In this document: in pieces, positions 31,876 through 39,985 of the stretch
Position numbering within the stretch: the first letter of the stretch is position 1
Layout: each line of letters opens with the position of its first letter
From: Nocardioides glacieisoli
Lineage (GTDB): Bacteria; Actinomycetota; Actinomycetes; Propionibacteriales; Nocardioidaceae
NCBI RefSeq assembly: GCF_004137245.1
Contig: NZ_SDWS01000005.1
Coordinates: 186,001 to 250,000, forward strand
Reading direction: 5' to 3'
Length of the DNA: 64,000 nt
The notes under the pieces: generated by a model
Seen by the model: the letters and a program-made list of their open reading frames with translations, nothing else
Told to the model about the DNA's origin: nothing
Database searches by the model: none
Translations under genes and position numbers: made by a program

Positions 31876-33391
31876 TGCGCGGGAATCCCAGCTCGAGGCC
31901 GCCCTCGGGGCGGTTGGCGGGGTCGATCCACCGGGTGGTGACGACCTTGCCGCGGGTGAAGAAGTGGACGCCCTCGGTGCCGTGGGCGTGGGTGTCGCCG
32001 AAGAGCGAGCGCTTCCAGCCGCCGAAGGAGTAGTAGGCGACCGGCACCGGGACGGGGACGTTGACGCCGATCATGCCGACGGTGACGTCGGCCTCGAAGC
32101 GACGGGCCGCGCCGCCGTCGTTGGTGAAGACCGCGGTGCCGTTGCCGTACTCGTTGGCGTTGACCAGGGCCACCGCCTCCTCGTAGGACTTCGCCCGGAC
32201 GACGGACAGGACGGGGCCGAAGATCTCCTCGCGGTAGATGTCCATCTCCGGCGTGACGTCGTCGAAGAGCGTCGGGCCGAGCCAGAAGCCCTCCTCGCCG
32301 CCGCGGGCCGCGACGTCGCGGCCGTCGACGACGACCTTCGCGCCGGCCGCCTCGCCGGAGTCGATGAAGGAGCTGACCTTGTCGCGGTGGGCCTTCGTGA
32401 CGAGCGGGCCCATGTCGGCCTCCTTCTCGCCCCCGGTCGCCTCGCGTCCTCCGTCGCCGATCAGCAGGGTGCGGGTGCGGTCGGCGATCCGGGCGACGAG
32501 CTCGTCGCCGATCGGGTCGACCGCGACCAGCACGCTGATCGCCATGCAGCGCTCGCCGGCGCTGCCGTAGCCGGCGTTGACGGCCGAGTCGGCGGCCAGG
32601 TCGAGGTCGGCGTCGGGCAGCACGACCATGTGGTTCTTCGCGCCGCCGAGGGCCTGGACGCGCTTGCCGTGACGGCTCGCGGTCTCGTAGACGTACTCCG
32701 CGATCGGGGTCGAGCCGACGAAGCTGATCGACTGCACGTCGGGACTGGTGAGCAGCGCGTCGACGGCGGTCTTGTCGCCGTGCAGGACGTTGAAGACGCC
32801 GTCGGGGAGACCGGCCTCCTTCCAGAGAGCGGCGATCCAGTTGGCCGCGCTCGGGTCCTTCTCGCTCGGCTTCAGCACGACGGTGTTGCCGGCGGCGATG
32901 GCGATGGGGAAGAACCACATCGGCACCATCGCCGGGAAGTTGAAGGGGCTGATGATCCCCACGACGCCGAGCGGCACGCGCTTGGAGTGCACGTCGACGC
33001 CGGTCGACGCCTCCTCGCTGTGGCCGCCCTTGAGCAGGTGGGAGATGCCGCAGGCGAACTCCACCACCTCGAGGCCGCGCGAGATCTCGCCGATCGCGTC
33101 GGAGTGCACCTTGCCGTGCTCCGCGGTGATGATCGCGGCGAGCTCGTCCTTGCGGCTGTTGAGCAGCTCGCGGAAGGCGAACATCACCTGCGTACGCCGG
33201 GCGAGCGAGGTGGTGCCCCACGCCTTCGCCGCACGCGACGCGGCGGCGATGACCTGCTGCGCGTCGGCCTCGCTGGCCAGCGCGACGCGGCCGGTGACCT
33301 GGCCGGTGGCGGGGTTGGTCACGGAGGCCCAGCCGTCGGGCCGCCCCGGCAGCTCGGCGCCGTCGACCCAGTGCACGATGTCGTTGCTCAT
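31868..33391 (-). CDS. mmsA: CoA-acylating methylmalonate-semialdehyde dehydrogenase
   Basis: A 507-residue aldehyde dehydrogenase of the MmsA family, which converts (methyl)malonate semialdehyde to propionyl- or acetyl-CoA. Marks are the segment GIISPFNFPAMVPMWFFPIA, the FVGSTPIAEYVY loop, GGAKNHMVVLPDAD in place of the usual ELGGK glutamate (a family feature), and catalytic Cys in GSAGERCMAISV. With the omega-aminotransferase downstream, it would complete beta-alanine or beta-aminoisobutyrate breakdown. ATG 33391 has GAGG 9 nt upstream. It is divergent from the PucR gene. Confidence 0.9.
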   Translation of the reverse strand: MSNDIVHWVDGAELPGRPDGWASVTNPATGQVTGRVALASEADAQQVIAAASRAAKAWGTTSLARRTQVMFAFRELLNSRKDELAAIITAEHGKVHSDAIGEISRGLEVVEFACGISHLLKGGHSEEASTGVDVHSKRVPLGVVGIISPFNFPAMVPMWFFPIAIAAGNTVVLKPSEKDPSAANWIAALWKEAGLPDGVFNVLHGDKTAVDALLTSPDVQSISFVGSTPIAEYVYETASRHGKRVQALGGAKNHMVVLPDADLDLAADSAVNAGYGSAGERCMAISVLVAVDPIGDELVARIADRTRTLLIGDGGREATGGEKEADMGPLVTKAHRDKVSSFIDSGEAAGAKVVVDGRDVAARGGEEGFWLGPTLFDDVTPEMDIYREEIFGPVLSVVRAKSYEEAVALVNANEYGNGTAVFTNDGGAARRFEADVTVGMIGVNVPVPVPVAYYSFGGWKRSLFGDTHAHGTEGVHFFTRGKVVTTRWIDPANRPEGGLELGFPRND

Positions 33392-33434
33392 GGCGCCCAT
33401 CCTCTGTGGACGTGCCGTGCACCGCGGGTGTCGG

Positions 33435-33440
33435 ATCGTA
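33435..33440 (-). promoter_or_regulatory. Candidate -10 element for the mmsA operon
   Basis: The minus strand reads TACGAT about 44 nt before the mmsA start, giving a leader that contains the GAGG site. No clear -35. A regulator site for PucR would be expected in this 106-bp divergent gap, but no strong palindrome is seen. Confidence 0.4.
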
Positions 33441-33485
33441 GGATTCCCGGTCCTCGTTCGGACATTCCGTCGCCCCGTCCGCGCG

Positions 33486-33491
33486 TAGGCT
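33486..33491 (+). promoter_or_regulatory. -10 element of a leaderless promoter for the PucR gene
   Basis: TAGGCT, 6 nt (GCGCGC), then GTG at 33498. Confidence 0.55.
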
Positions 33492-33497
33492 GCGCGC

Positions 33498-35126
33498 GTG
33501 GCCGAGGTGACGCCGGGTGTGACGCTCCAGGAGGCGCTGGTCCTGCCCACGTTCCGCCGGGCCGTCCCCGCCGTCGTGGCAGGCGCCTCCGGCCTCGACC
33601 GGCCGATCCGCTGGGTGCACGCCACCGAGCGCCTCGACGCGGGCTCGCTGCTCCGCGCCGGCGACCTCCTGCTGACGATGGGCACCGGGCTCCCGGGCGA
33701 CGACGACGCCGCCGGGCTGACGGCCTTCGTCGACGAGGTCGCCGACTCCGGCGCGGTCGGGATCGTGGTCGAGCTCGGCCGCAGGTGGTCCGCAGACCTG
33801 CCCGCCCCGCTCGTCGACGCCTGCGAGCGGCACGGGCTGCCGCTGGTCGTCCTCGGCCAGGAGACCCGCTTCGCCGCCCTGGCCCAGGAGATCGGCGAGC
33901 GTGTCGTGGACCGCCAGCTCACCGAGCTGCGCGAGGCCCAGCGCGTGCACGAGACCTTCACCGAGCTGTCCTTCGGCCAGGCGGGCCCGGTCGAGATCCT
34001 CCAGGCCGTGCAGCGGATGGCCGCCGGACCGGTCGTCGTGGAGAACGCCCAGCACCGGCCGCTCGACTACTTCGCCGGGCCCGACGACGCCGGTGGCTTC
34101 CTCGACGGCTGGCCGGCCCGCTCGCGTCGGGTGGAGGTCGCCTCCCGCACGGGGTGGGACGCCGCCAACGGCTGGCTGGTCACCCGGCTCGGCACCGCCG
34201 ACCAGGTGTGGGGCCGGCTCGTGATCGGCTCGCCGCAGCCCCCCTCGCAGCGCCTCGTCGCCGTCGCCGAACGCGCAGCGGCGGCCCTCGCCCTGCACCG
34301 GCTCCACGACCGCGACCGCGGGACGCTCATGCGGCGTACGCACCTCGAGCTGCTCTCCGGCCTCACCGACGACCCCGACTCCGACGACGTGCTCCGTCGC
34401 TGCGAGCTGGCCGGGTTCCCGGTGCGGCGCCGCTCCTTCGCCGGCGTGGTGGTGCGGCCGCGGGTCGGGGCGGTGTCGCCGGCCGACCTCGACGAGGTCG
34501 CGGCCACGGTCGTCCGGGCCGCGCACGGCCTGCGGCTGCCGGCGCTGGTCTGCGAGGTCGAGCGCGACCTGCGGGTGGTGGTCTCGGCGGCGCCGACCGC
34601 GGACGTCGAGGACCTCGTCGACCGGCTCGCGGCCCGCGTCCTCGCCCACCACGACGTCGTGCTCGCTGCCGGTCGGGTCGTGACCGAGCGGTCGTCCGTC
34701 GCGCGCTCGGTCACCGAGGCGGGCCAGGTCGCCGACGCTGCCCCGCAGGCGCGCCGCGAGCACGACCCCGACGTGCACCGGCTCGCGGACCTCCACCTGC
34801 GCGGCCTGCTCGCGCTCCTCGGTGAGGACGACCGGCTGAGGCTCTTCGTCGACCGCGAGCTCGCCCCGCTCAAGGGTCATGACCGCGCCGAGGGGGCGCG
34901 CACCGACCTCGTCGCCGCCCTCCGCGCGCTGGTGATGCACCCGGCCAGCAAGACCGAGGCCGCTGCCAGCCTCCACCTCTCGCGCGCGGCGTTCTACGAC
35001 CGGCTGGCCCGGATCGAGAAGCTCCTCGACGCCGACCTCGACGACCCCGACGTACGCGTCTCGCTCCACGTGGCGCTGCTCGTGGACGACCTGTCCGGCA
35101 CAACGTCCGGTCCGCCGACGAAGTGA
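33498..35126 (+). CDS. PucR family transcriptional regulator
   Basis: A 542-residue regulator with the N-terminal PucR domain (about residues 8-125: LQEALVLPTFRRAVPAVVAGASGLDRPIRWVHATE), a GGDEF-like/CdaR middle region, and the C-terminal HTH_30 domain (about 485-535: PASKTEAAASLHLSRAAFYDRLARIEKLL). The family controls purine, GABA and amine catabolism. Its place between the divergent amine-degradation operons makes it their likely regulator. A TAGGCT 6 nt before GTG 33498 fixes the start. Confidence 0.9.
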   Translation: MAEVTPGVTLQEALVLPTFRRAVPAVVAGASGLDRPIRWVHATERLDAGSLLRAGDLLLTMGTGLPGDDDAAGLTAFVDEVADSGAVGIVVELGRRWSADLPAPLVDACERHGLPLVVLGQETRFAALAQEIGERVVDRQLTELREAQRVHETFTELSFGQAGPVEILQAVQRMAAGPVVVENAQHRPLDYFAGPDDAGGFLDGWPARSRRVEVASRTGWDAANGWLVTRLGTADQVWGRLVIGSPQPPSQRLVAVAERAAAALALHRLHDRDRGTLMRRTHLELLSGLTDDPDSDDVLRRCELAGFPVRRRSFAGVVVRPRVGAVSPADLDEVAATVVRAAHGLRLPALVCEVERDLRVVVSAAPTADVEDLVDRLAARVLAHHDVVLAAGRVVTERSSVARSVTEAGQVADAAPQARREHDPDVHRLADLHLRGLLALLGEDDRLRLFVDRELAPLKGHDRAEGARTDLVAALRALVMHPASKTEAAASLHLSRAAFYDRLARIEKLLDADLDDPDVRVSLHVALLVDDLSGTTSGPPTK

Positions 35127-35174
35127 CGACAGATCGTCGGGCACCGGGGCGAATCGCCGGGGGACGATGACGCC

Positions 35175-35498
35175 ATGTTCCGTGTGCTCGACGTCGCCAC
35201 CGACGTGCCCACCGCGCCCCTCGACCCGGGCACCGTCCTCGACGGCGCGCCCGAGGCGGGCTCCCGCGCGCTCGCCGCGGTCGCCGGCGTGGAGGTCGGC
35301 GTCTGGGAGATGAGCCCCGGCACCGCCACCGACGTCGAGGTCGACGAGGTGTTCGTCGTGCTGTCCGGCTCGGCGACCGTCACCTTCGACGACGGCGAGG
35401 CGGTCGACCTCGGCCCCGGCAGCGTCGTACGACTGCGCGCCGGCGAGCAGACCACCTGGGTCGTCCGCGAGACGCTCCGCAAGATCTACGTCGCCTGA
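35175..35498 (+). CDS. Cupin_3 (DUF861/EutQ-like) protein
   Basis: A 107-residue single-cupin protein (VGVWEMSPGTATDVEVDEVFVVLSGSATVTFDDGEAVDLGPGSVVRLRAGEQTTWVVRETLRKIYVA). The pattern W...G...E..EV..G...........PG.....G....W.V....RK.Y fits the DUF861 group often found in amine and ureide catabolism clusters. The usual metal-binding histidines are mostly absent. It lies 13 nt upstream of the aldehyde dehydrogenase, so probably in one transcript. Confidence 0.8.
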   Translation: MFRVLDVATDVPTAPLDPGTVLDGAPEAGSRALAAVAGVEVGVWEMSPGTATDVEVDEVFVVLSGSATVTFDDGEAVDLGPGSVVRLRAGEQTTWVVRETLRKIYVA

Positions 35499-35511
35499 GA
35501 GGCTTCCTCAC

Positions 35512-36939
35512 ATGTCCGAGACCATCCGCAACTTCATCGACGGCGAGCTGGTCGAGTCGGCCGCGACCGACTTCATCGAGCTCGTCGACCCCACGACGGG
35601 TGAGGTCGACGGCCGCTCACCGGTCTCCACGCCCGAGGAGGTCGACCGGGCCTACGCCGCCGCGGCGCGCGCGTCGGAGTCGTGGAAGCGGCTGACGCCG
35701 GGCCGCCGCCAGGCCCACCTCCTCGACCTCGCCACCGCGATCGCCGAGCGGCGTGACGAGATCAGCGAGGTGCAGGCGCGCGACACCGGCCAGCCGGTGC
35801 GCTACATCGCCAGCGAGGAGGTCGACCAAGGTGTCGACCAGCTGCGGTTCTTCGCCGGCGCGGCCCGGCTGCTCGAGGGCAAGTCCGCGGGGGAGTACCT
35901 CGAGGGCCACACCTCGAGCATCCGGCGCGAGCCGATCGGCGTCGTCGGCCAGGTGACTCCGTGGAACTACCCCTTCGCGATGGCGATCTGGAAGATCGCC
36001 CCGGCGCTCGCCGCGGGCAACACCATCGTCCTCAAGCCCAGCGACACGACCCCGCGCTCGACGGTGCTGCTCGCCGAGATCGCCGGGGCGATCCTGCCGC
36101 CCGGCGTGCTCAACGTCGTCAACGGCGACGCGACGACCGGACGGCTGCTCGTCGAGCACCCGACGCCCGGCCTGGTGGCGATCACCGGTTCCGTCCGCGC
36201 CGGGATGGAGGTCGCGTCGTCGGCCGCGAAGAACCTCAAGCGCGCCCACCTCGAGCTCGGCGGCAAGGCTCCCGTGGTCGTCACGCCCGACACCGACCTG
36301 CCCCGGGCGGCCGGGCTGATCGCCGCGGCGGCCTACTTCAACTCCGGCCAGGACTGCACGGCCGCGACCCGCGTGATCGTGCACCGCAGCATCCACGACG
36401 AGCTGGTCGACCTGCTCGTCGCGGAGGCCGAGGGCACCCGCCCCGGGCCGCCGTCCGACACCGAGGCCGACTACGGCCCGCTCAACAACGCGGCCCACCT
36501 CGCCAAGGTCGAGGCGTTCCTCGCCGACCTGCCCGACCACGCCACCGTCCGCACCGGCGGCACCCGCCACGGCGACGCCGGGTTCTTCTTTGCCCCGACC
36601 GTCGTGACCGGTGTGCGGCAGGACGACCGGATCGTGCAGGAGGAGGTCTTCGGCCCGGTCCTGACCGTGCAGTCGTACGACGACGAGGCCGAGGCGGTGC
36701 GTCTCGCCAACGACGTGCCCTACGGGCTGGCGGCCAGCGTCTGGACGCGCGACCACGGCACCGCCGACCGGCTGACCCGCGAGCTGGACTTCGGGTGCGT
36801 GTGGGTCAACACCCACATCCCGTTCGTCTCCGAGATGCCGCACGGTGGCTTCGGCCACTCCGGCTACGGAAAGGACCTCTCGGGCTACGGCTTCGACGAC
36901 TACACGCGCATCAAGCACGTGATGACCGCGCACTACTGA
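35512..36939 (+). CDS. Aminobutyraldehyde dehydrogenase
   Basis: A 475-residue NAD-dependent aldehyde dehydrogenase most like the gamma-aminobutyraldehyde/betaine aldehyde dehydrogenase group. Conserved parts are VGQVTPWNYPFAMAIWKIAP, catalytic Glu in HLELGGKAPVVV, catalytic Cys in NSGQDCTAATR, and the C-terminal PHGGFGHSGYGKDLSGYG. In context it would oxidise the aldehyde made from putrescine by the amine oxidase/aminotransferase to GABA. AGAGG lies 9 nt before the ATG. Confidence 0.87.
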   Translation: MSETIRNFIDGELVESAATDFIELVDPTTGEVDGRSPVSTPEEVDRAYAAAARASESWKRLTPGRRQAHLLDLATAIAERRDEISEVQARDTGQPVRYIASEEVDQGVDQLRFFAGAARLLEGKSAGEYLEGHTSSIRREPIGVVGQVTPWNYPFAMAIWKIAPALAAGNTIVLKPSDTTPRSTVLLAEIAGAILPPGVLNVVNGDATTGRLLVEHPTPGLVAITGSVRAGMEVASSAAKNLKRAHLELGGKAPVVVTPDTDLPRAAGLIAAAAYFNSGQDCTAATRVIVHRSIHDELVDLLVAEAEGTRPGPPSDTEADYGPLNNAAHLAKVEAFLADLPDHATVRTGGTRHGDAGFFFAPTVVTGVRQDDRIVQEEVFGPVLTVQSYDDEAEAVRLANDVPYGLAASVWTRDHGTADRLTRELDFGCVWVNTHIPFVSEMPHGGFGHSGYGKDLSGYGFDDYTRIKHVMTAHY

Positions 36940-36975
36940 GCCGCCCGGGCACTCCCGGCGTGGCACCATGCAGCC

Positions 36976-37962
36976 GTGGGGGGACGAGGGCTGGTGGCGT
37001 CGCTGCTGCTCGTGGGCGCGGCCACCGCCTGCACACCCGATGTCCGCGACGACGTCGACGACGACGCGGTGTGGCGCACCAGTGCCGAACCGATCTACAC
37101 CGGCGGCTTCGTCTGGGCCGTCGGCTCGACGGTGCACCTGGCCGACGGCACGACGATCGACACCGGCGCGACGGTCCGCGCCCTGCTGGTGGGTGGCGAC
37201 GGCGTCTTCTTCGTCCCGTTCGACCCTGAGGACGACGACGGTCGGTTCGTGGGTGCCGACCTCTTCTTCACCGCCCCCGACGGCGACGCCGTCGACACCG
37301 GGCTCGACGTCGACGACGAGGGCGTGGCGGTCTCGCCGGACGGCACCCACCTCGCGGTGCTCGCCACCGACTACGACACCGGCGGCGCCGAGATGCGCCT
37401 CTACGACCTGACGTCCGGCGACGGCGTGACGACGGACGACGGCTTCGACACCGACCGCACCGACCCGGTCCACGACCTCAACGAGTCCGAGGTCGCCATC
37501 CTCGTTATCACCGACGCCGAGGTCTACGCCAGGACGACCGGTGGCGACTGGGCCTACGACCTGGACAGCGGTGACGCACGCGAGCTGGGCGAGGACGAGG
37601 TGGTGCCGGAACGGGGTGCTGACCCGCTCCAGAGCCCGGCGGGCGGCTGGCGCATCGAGCAGCGTGACGGCCTGCGCGCCGTGCTCGTGCCCGACGCAGG
37701 CGAGGACGTCGTGCCGGACGCTCCGGCGGAGCGCTGGACGCTCTCGCGCTGGATCGACGAGGGGACCGTGCTCGGCATCGCTGTCGACGGTCCGGGTGAC
37801 GGCGACACCGTCGGCCCCGACGACGTCCTCAGCCTGATGACGTGCCAGGTGCCGTCCGGTGCCTGCGTGACGGTGCCGGGCACCGCGGGTGAGCGGGTCG
37901 TCGTGCCCCTGCGTCCGGGTGCCGGCGGAGGCTTCGACCTGCGACCCCCGGACGAGCCCTGA
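36976..37962 (+). CDS. Probable lipoprotein of unknown function
   Basis: A 328-residue secreted protein starting at GTG. A short signal peptide (GLVASLLLVGAATAC) ends in a weak lipobox, so Cys near residue 19 may be lipidated. The mature part is very acidic and rich in Asp/Gly, with repeated strand-turn units (GTTIDTGATVRALLVGGDGVFFVPF..., VDDEGVAVSPDGTHLAVLATDYD) resembling a beta-propeller. CACCAT lies 6 nt before the GTG, one base off the leaderless pattern. Function unknown. Confidence 0.68.
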   Translation: MGGRGLVASLLLVGAATACTPDVRDDVDDDAVWRTSAEPIYTGGFVWAVGSTVHLADGTTIDTGATVRALLVGGDGVFFVPFDPEDDDGRFVGADLFFTAPDGDAVDTGLDVDDEGVAVSPDGTHLAVLATDYDTGGAEMRLYDLTSGDGVTTDDGFDTDRTDPVHDLNESEVAILVITDAEVYARTTGGDWAYDLDSGDARELGEDEVVPERGADPLQSPAGGWRIEQRDGLRAVLVPDAGEDVVPDAPAERWTLSRWIDEGTVLGIAVDGPGDGDTVGPDDVLSLMTCQVPSGACVTVPGTAGERVVVPLRPGAGGGFDLRPPDEP

Positions 37963-37978
37963 CCAGAGCGTCGGTGCG

Positions 37979-38542
37979 TCAGTCGGGGACGTCCACGTCG
38001 AAGACGTCGAGCAGCTGGGCGAGGGTGCGGTAGTAGCCGACGAGCACCACGAGCTCGGTGATCGTCGTGGTGCCGAGGACCCCGGCCAGGTCGGCGTACT
38101 CCTCGCCGGTGAGGCGGGAGCGGTCGTCCAGCAGGCGACGGCACAGCGCGTACGCCGACGCCTCGACCGCGTCGTCCGTCGTGAACCGCCCCTCGGCGAG
38201 GGCCACCAGCTCGACGTCGGTCAGTCCGACGGCCCGGCCGACGCGCTCGTGGGCGTGCTGCTCGAAGACGCTGCCGGTGGCCGCGGCGACGGCGAGGATC
38301 GCGATCTCGCGCACCCGGTCGGTGAGCCCGGTCGCGTAGCGGACGGCACTGCCCAGCTCCTGGAGCGGGCGGCCGAGTGCGGGCCCGTGGACCATCACCC
38401 CGAACGGGCCGGTGAGTGCACCGTCGGCCGTGGTCAGTGCGAAGTGCTGGGGTCCGGTGCTGCGGGGACCGCCGACGATGTCGTCGTACAACACCCGCTG
38501 GTCGGGATCGAGGTCCTCGGGTCGCAGGTCGGGCAGGCGCAT
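37979..38542 (-). CDS. Carboxymuconolactone decarboxylase family protein
   Basis: A 187-residue AhpD/CMD-fold protein (GPFGVMVHGPALGRPLQELGSAVRYATGLTDRVREIAILAVAAATGSVFEQHAHERVGRAVGL). The redox-active CxxC of AhpD is absent and the His-rich region EQHAHE is retained, so a decarboxylase- or lactonase-like role is more likely than peroxidase. It is divergent from the small conserved gene at 38579 across 36 bp, which contains the inverted repeat GCATGC-TTGAG-GCATGC. Confidence 0.8.
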   Translation of the reverse strand: MRLPDLRPEDLDPDQRVLYDDIVGGPRSTGPQHFALTTADGALTGPFGVMVHGPALGRPLQELGSAVRYATGLTDRVREIAILAVAAATGSVFEQHAHERVGRAVGLTDVELVALAEGRFTTDDAVEASAYALCRRLLDDRSRLTGEEYADLAGVLGTTTITELVVLVGYYRTLAQLLDVFDVDVPD

Positions 38543-38578
38543 ACGTTCATGATGCCGCGCCTCGGGCATGCTTGAGGC

Positions 38579-38968
38579 ATGCGTTTCACCGAGCACGAGC
38601 TGACCGTCGCCGTCACCGCCGCCGCGAAGATCGTGGCCGGCGGCACGATCGGGCGGCGCGGCAAGGGTGAGGAGAAGTGGGAGGCGATGAGCAGGATCGA
38701 GCGCTACCACCTCCTCGAGGCCGTCGGCGGCCAGGTGCTGCCGGTGCTGCTCGCGCTGCCCGACGTCGAGGTCGAGGCCGGGACGCGGCCGACCTTCACC
38801 GACGCGCAGATCGCTGCCGCGGTCGAGGAGACGATGGGCGAGACCGGCATCGGCCGCATGCGCAAGAAGGTGGCGCTGGCCGCGCGCCTCACGCTCGTGC
38901 GTACGGCCCTCGCGCAGCTCCCGGTCCGGCAGGACCCCGACGCGCTGACGGTCCCCGACCACCTGTGA
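38579..38968 (+). CDS. Conserved protein of unknown function
   Basis: A 129-residue basic helical protein (MRFTEHELTVAVTAAAKIVAGGTIGRRGKGEEKWEAMSRIERYHLLEAVGGQVLP). It lacks signal peptide and membrane segments. The upstream CATGCT lies 6 nt before the ATG, close to the leaderless -10 pattern, and overlaps a small inverted repeat. I do not recognise the family. Confidence 0.65.
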   Translation: MRFTEHELTVAVTAAAKIVAGGTIGRRGKGEEKWEAMSRIERYHLLEAVGGQVLPVLLALPDVEVEAGTRPTFTDAQIAAAVEETMGETGIGRMRKKVALAARLTLVRTALAQLPVRQDPDALTVPDHL

Positions 38969-39031
38969 GCGGGGTCACCCCCTGAGAACCCTGAGGAGGG
39001 CGCTCAGGTTCGGTGCGTACCGTCGATGGGG

Positions 39032-39805
39032 ATGAACCACCTCATGCGCACCCGTTCTGCCCTCGGCCTCGTGGCCGCCGCCAGCCTCCTCGTCCTCTCG
39101 GCGTGTGGCTCGTCCTCCGACGACGCGTCGTCGGACAAGGACGCCTCCGCGAGCGAGTCGCCGAGTGCGAGCGCGGACGCCGAGGCCGGCTCCGCCGACG
39201 GCCCCGACCTCTCCGGCATCCCCGACGTGGTCGCCGAGGTCAACGGTGAGGAGGTCACCAAGGACGAGTTCGTCCCGCTCTTCGAGGCGGCCTTCCAGCA
39301 GGCGACCGCCGAGGCGCAGACCAGTGGTCAGGCTCCCGACGAGGAGCAGATCAAGCAGCAGACCGCCGAGGACCTCGTCTCCACCGAGCTCCTCACGCAG
39401 GAGGCCGAGTCCCGCGGCCTCGAGGTCGGCGACGACGAGATCGATGCCGAGCTCGAGGAGATCGCCCAGCAGAGCCAGCTCGCCTCCGCCGAGGAGCTGC
39501 TCGCGGCGATCGCGGAGAACGGCATGTCCGAGGACCAGGCGCGCAACCAGGTCGAGATGCAGGTGCTTGTCGAGAAGCTCGTCGAGGACGAGGACGGCGG
39601 CACCACGCCGAGCGAGAAGGAGCTCCGCGCGATCTACGCGCAGGCCAAGGAGCAGGCCGCCGGCCAGCAGGGCCAGAAGATCCCGCCCTACGCCCAGGTC
39701 CGCGACCAGATCGCCGAGCAGGCGAGGACCGAGCAGGTCGGCAAGGTCGCGCAGGGTCTCGTCGAGGACCTCCGCGAGGACGCGGACATCACGATCAACC
39801 TCTGA
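39032..39805 (+). CDS. SurA-N-like lipoprotein, probable extracytoplasmic chaperone
   Basis: A 257-residue lipoprotein. The signal peptide ends in the lipobox LVLSAC (Cys about residue 25), then a Ser/Asp/Ala-rich linker. The mature domain matches the SurA N-terminal chaperone module (VVAEVNGEEVTKDEFVPLFEAAF ... LVSTELLTQEAESRGLEVGDDEIDAELEEI), but the parvulin peptidyl-prolyl isomerase domain is missing, as in SurA_N-only actinobacterial proteins. It may help fold exported proteins. TACCGT lies 8 nt before ATG 39032; ATG 39026 and 39044 are alternatives. Confidence 0.8.
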   Translation: MNHLMRTRSALGLVAAASLLVLSACGSSSDDASSDKDASASESPSASADAEAGSADGPDLSGIPDVVAEVNGEEVTKDEFVPLFEAAFQQATAEAQTSGQAPDEEQIKQQTAEDLVSTELLTQEAESRGLEVGDDEIDAELEEIAQQSQLASAEELLAAIAENGMSEDQARNQVEMQVLVEKLVEDEDGGTTPSEKELRAIYAQAKEQAAGQQGQKIPPYAQVRDQIAEQARTEQVGKVAQGLVEDLREDADITINL

Positions 39806-39882
39806 TCAGCTCCTGGTCCGGTGGTGCCGGGCGACTCGCGCTCGGGGTGATCACGGTTGCCGACTCAACCACTTTTGCGATG

Positions 39883-39914
39883 TTGACCTCACGTGGGCTT
39901 TGAAGCACTAACGT
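39883..39914 (+). promoter_or_regulatory. Possible promoter of the histidine kinase gene
   Basis: TTGACC (39883-39888) is a good -35. A -10 could be CACTAA at 17 bp or TAACGT (39909-39914) at 20 bp spacing. The surrounding 39806-39985 gap is locally A+T-richer than its neighbourhood and holds no gene. Confidence 0.35.
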
Positions 39915-39985
39915 GCTTTCGTGTGTCATTCCTGTGTGAGCCGGCACTCCCGGCCCGGGTGCCTCCTCGGGTCGGGACGACGGCC

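Noticed and set aside
31838..35144. Very long open frames opposite or across mmsA and pucR (about 1000 codons)
   Set aside because: They are Arg/Ala/Gly-rich translations of the opposite strand or of shifted frames, as expected at high G+C. The other frames hold recognisable families with conserved catalytic motifs.
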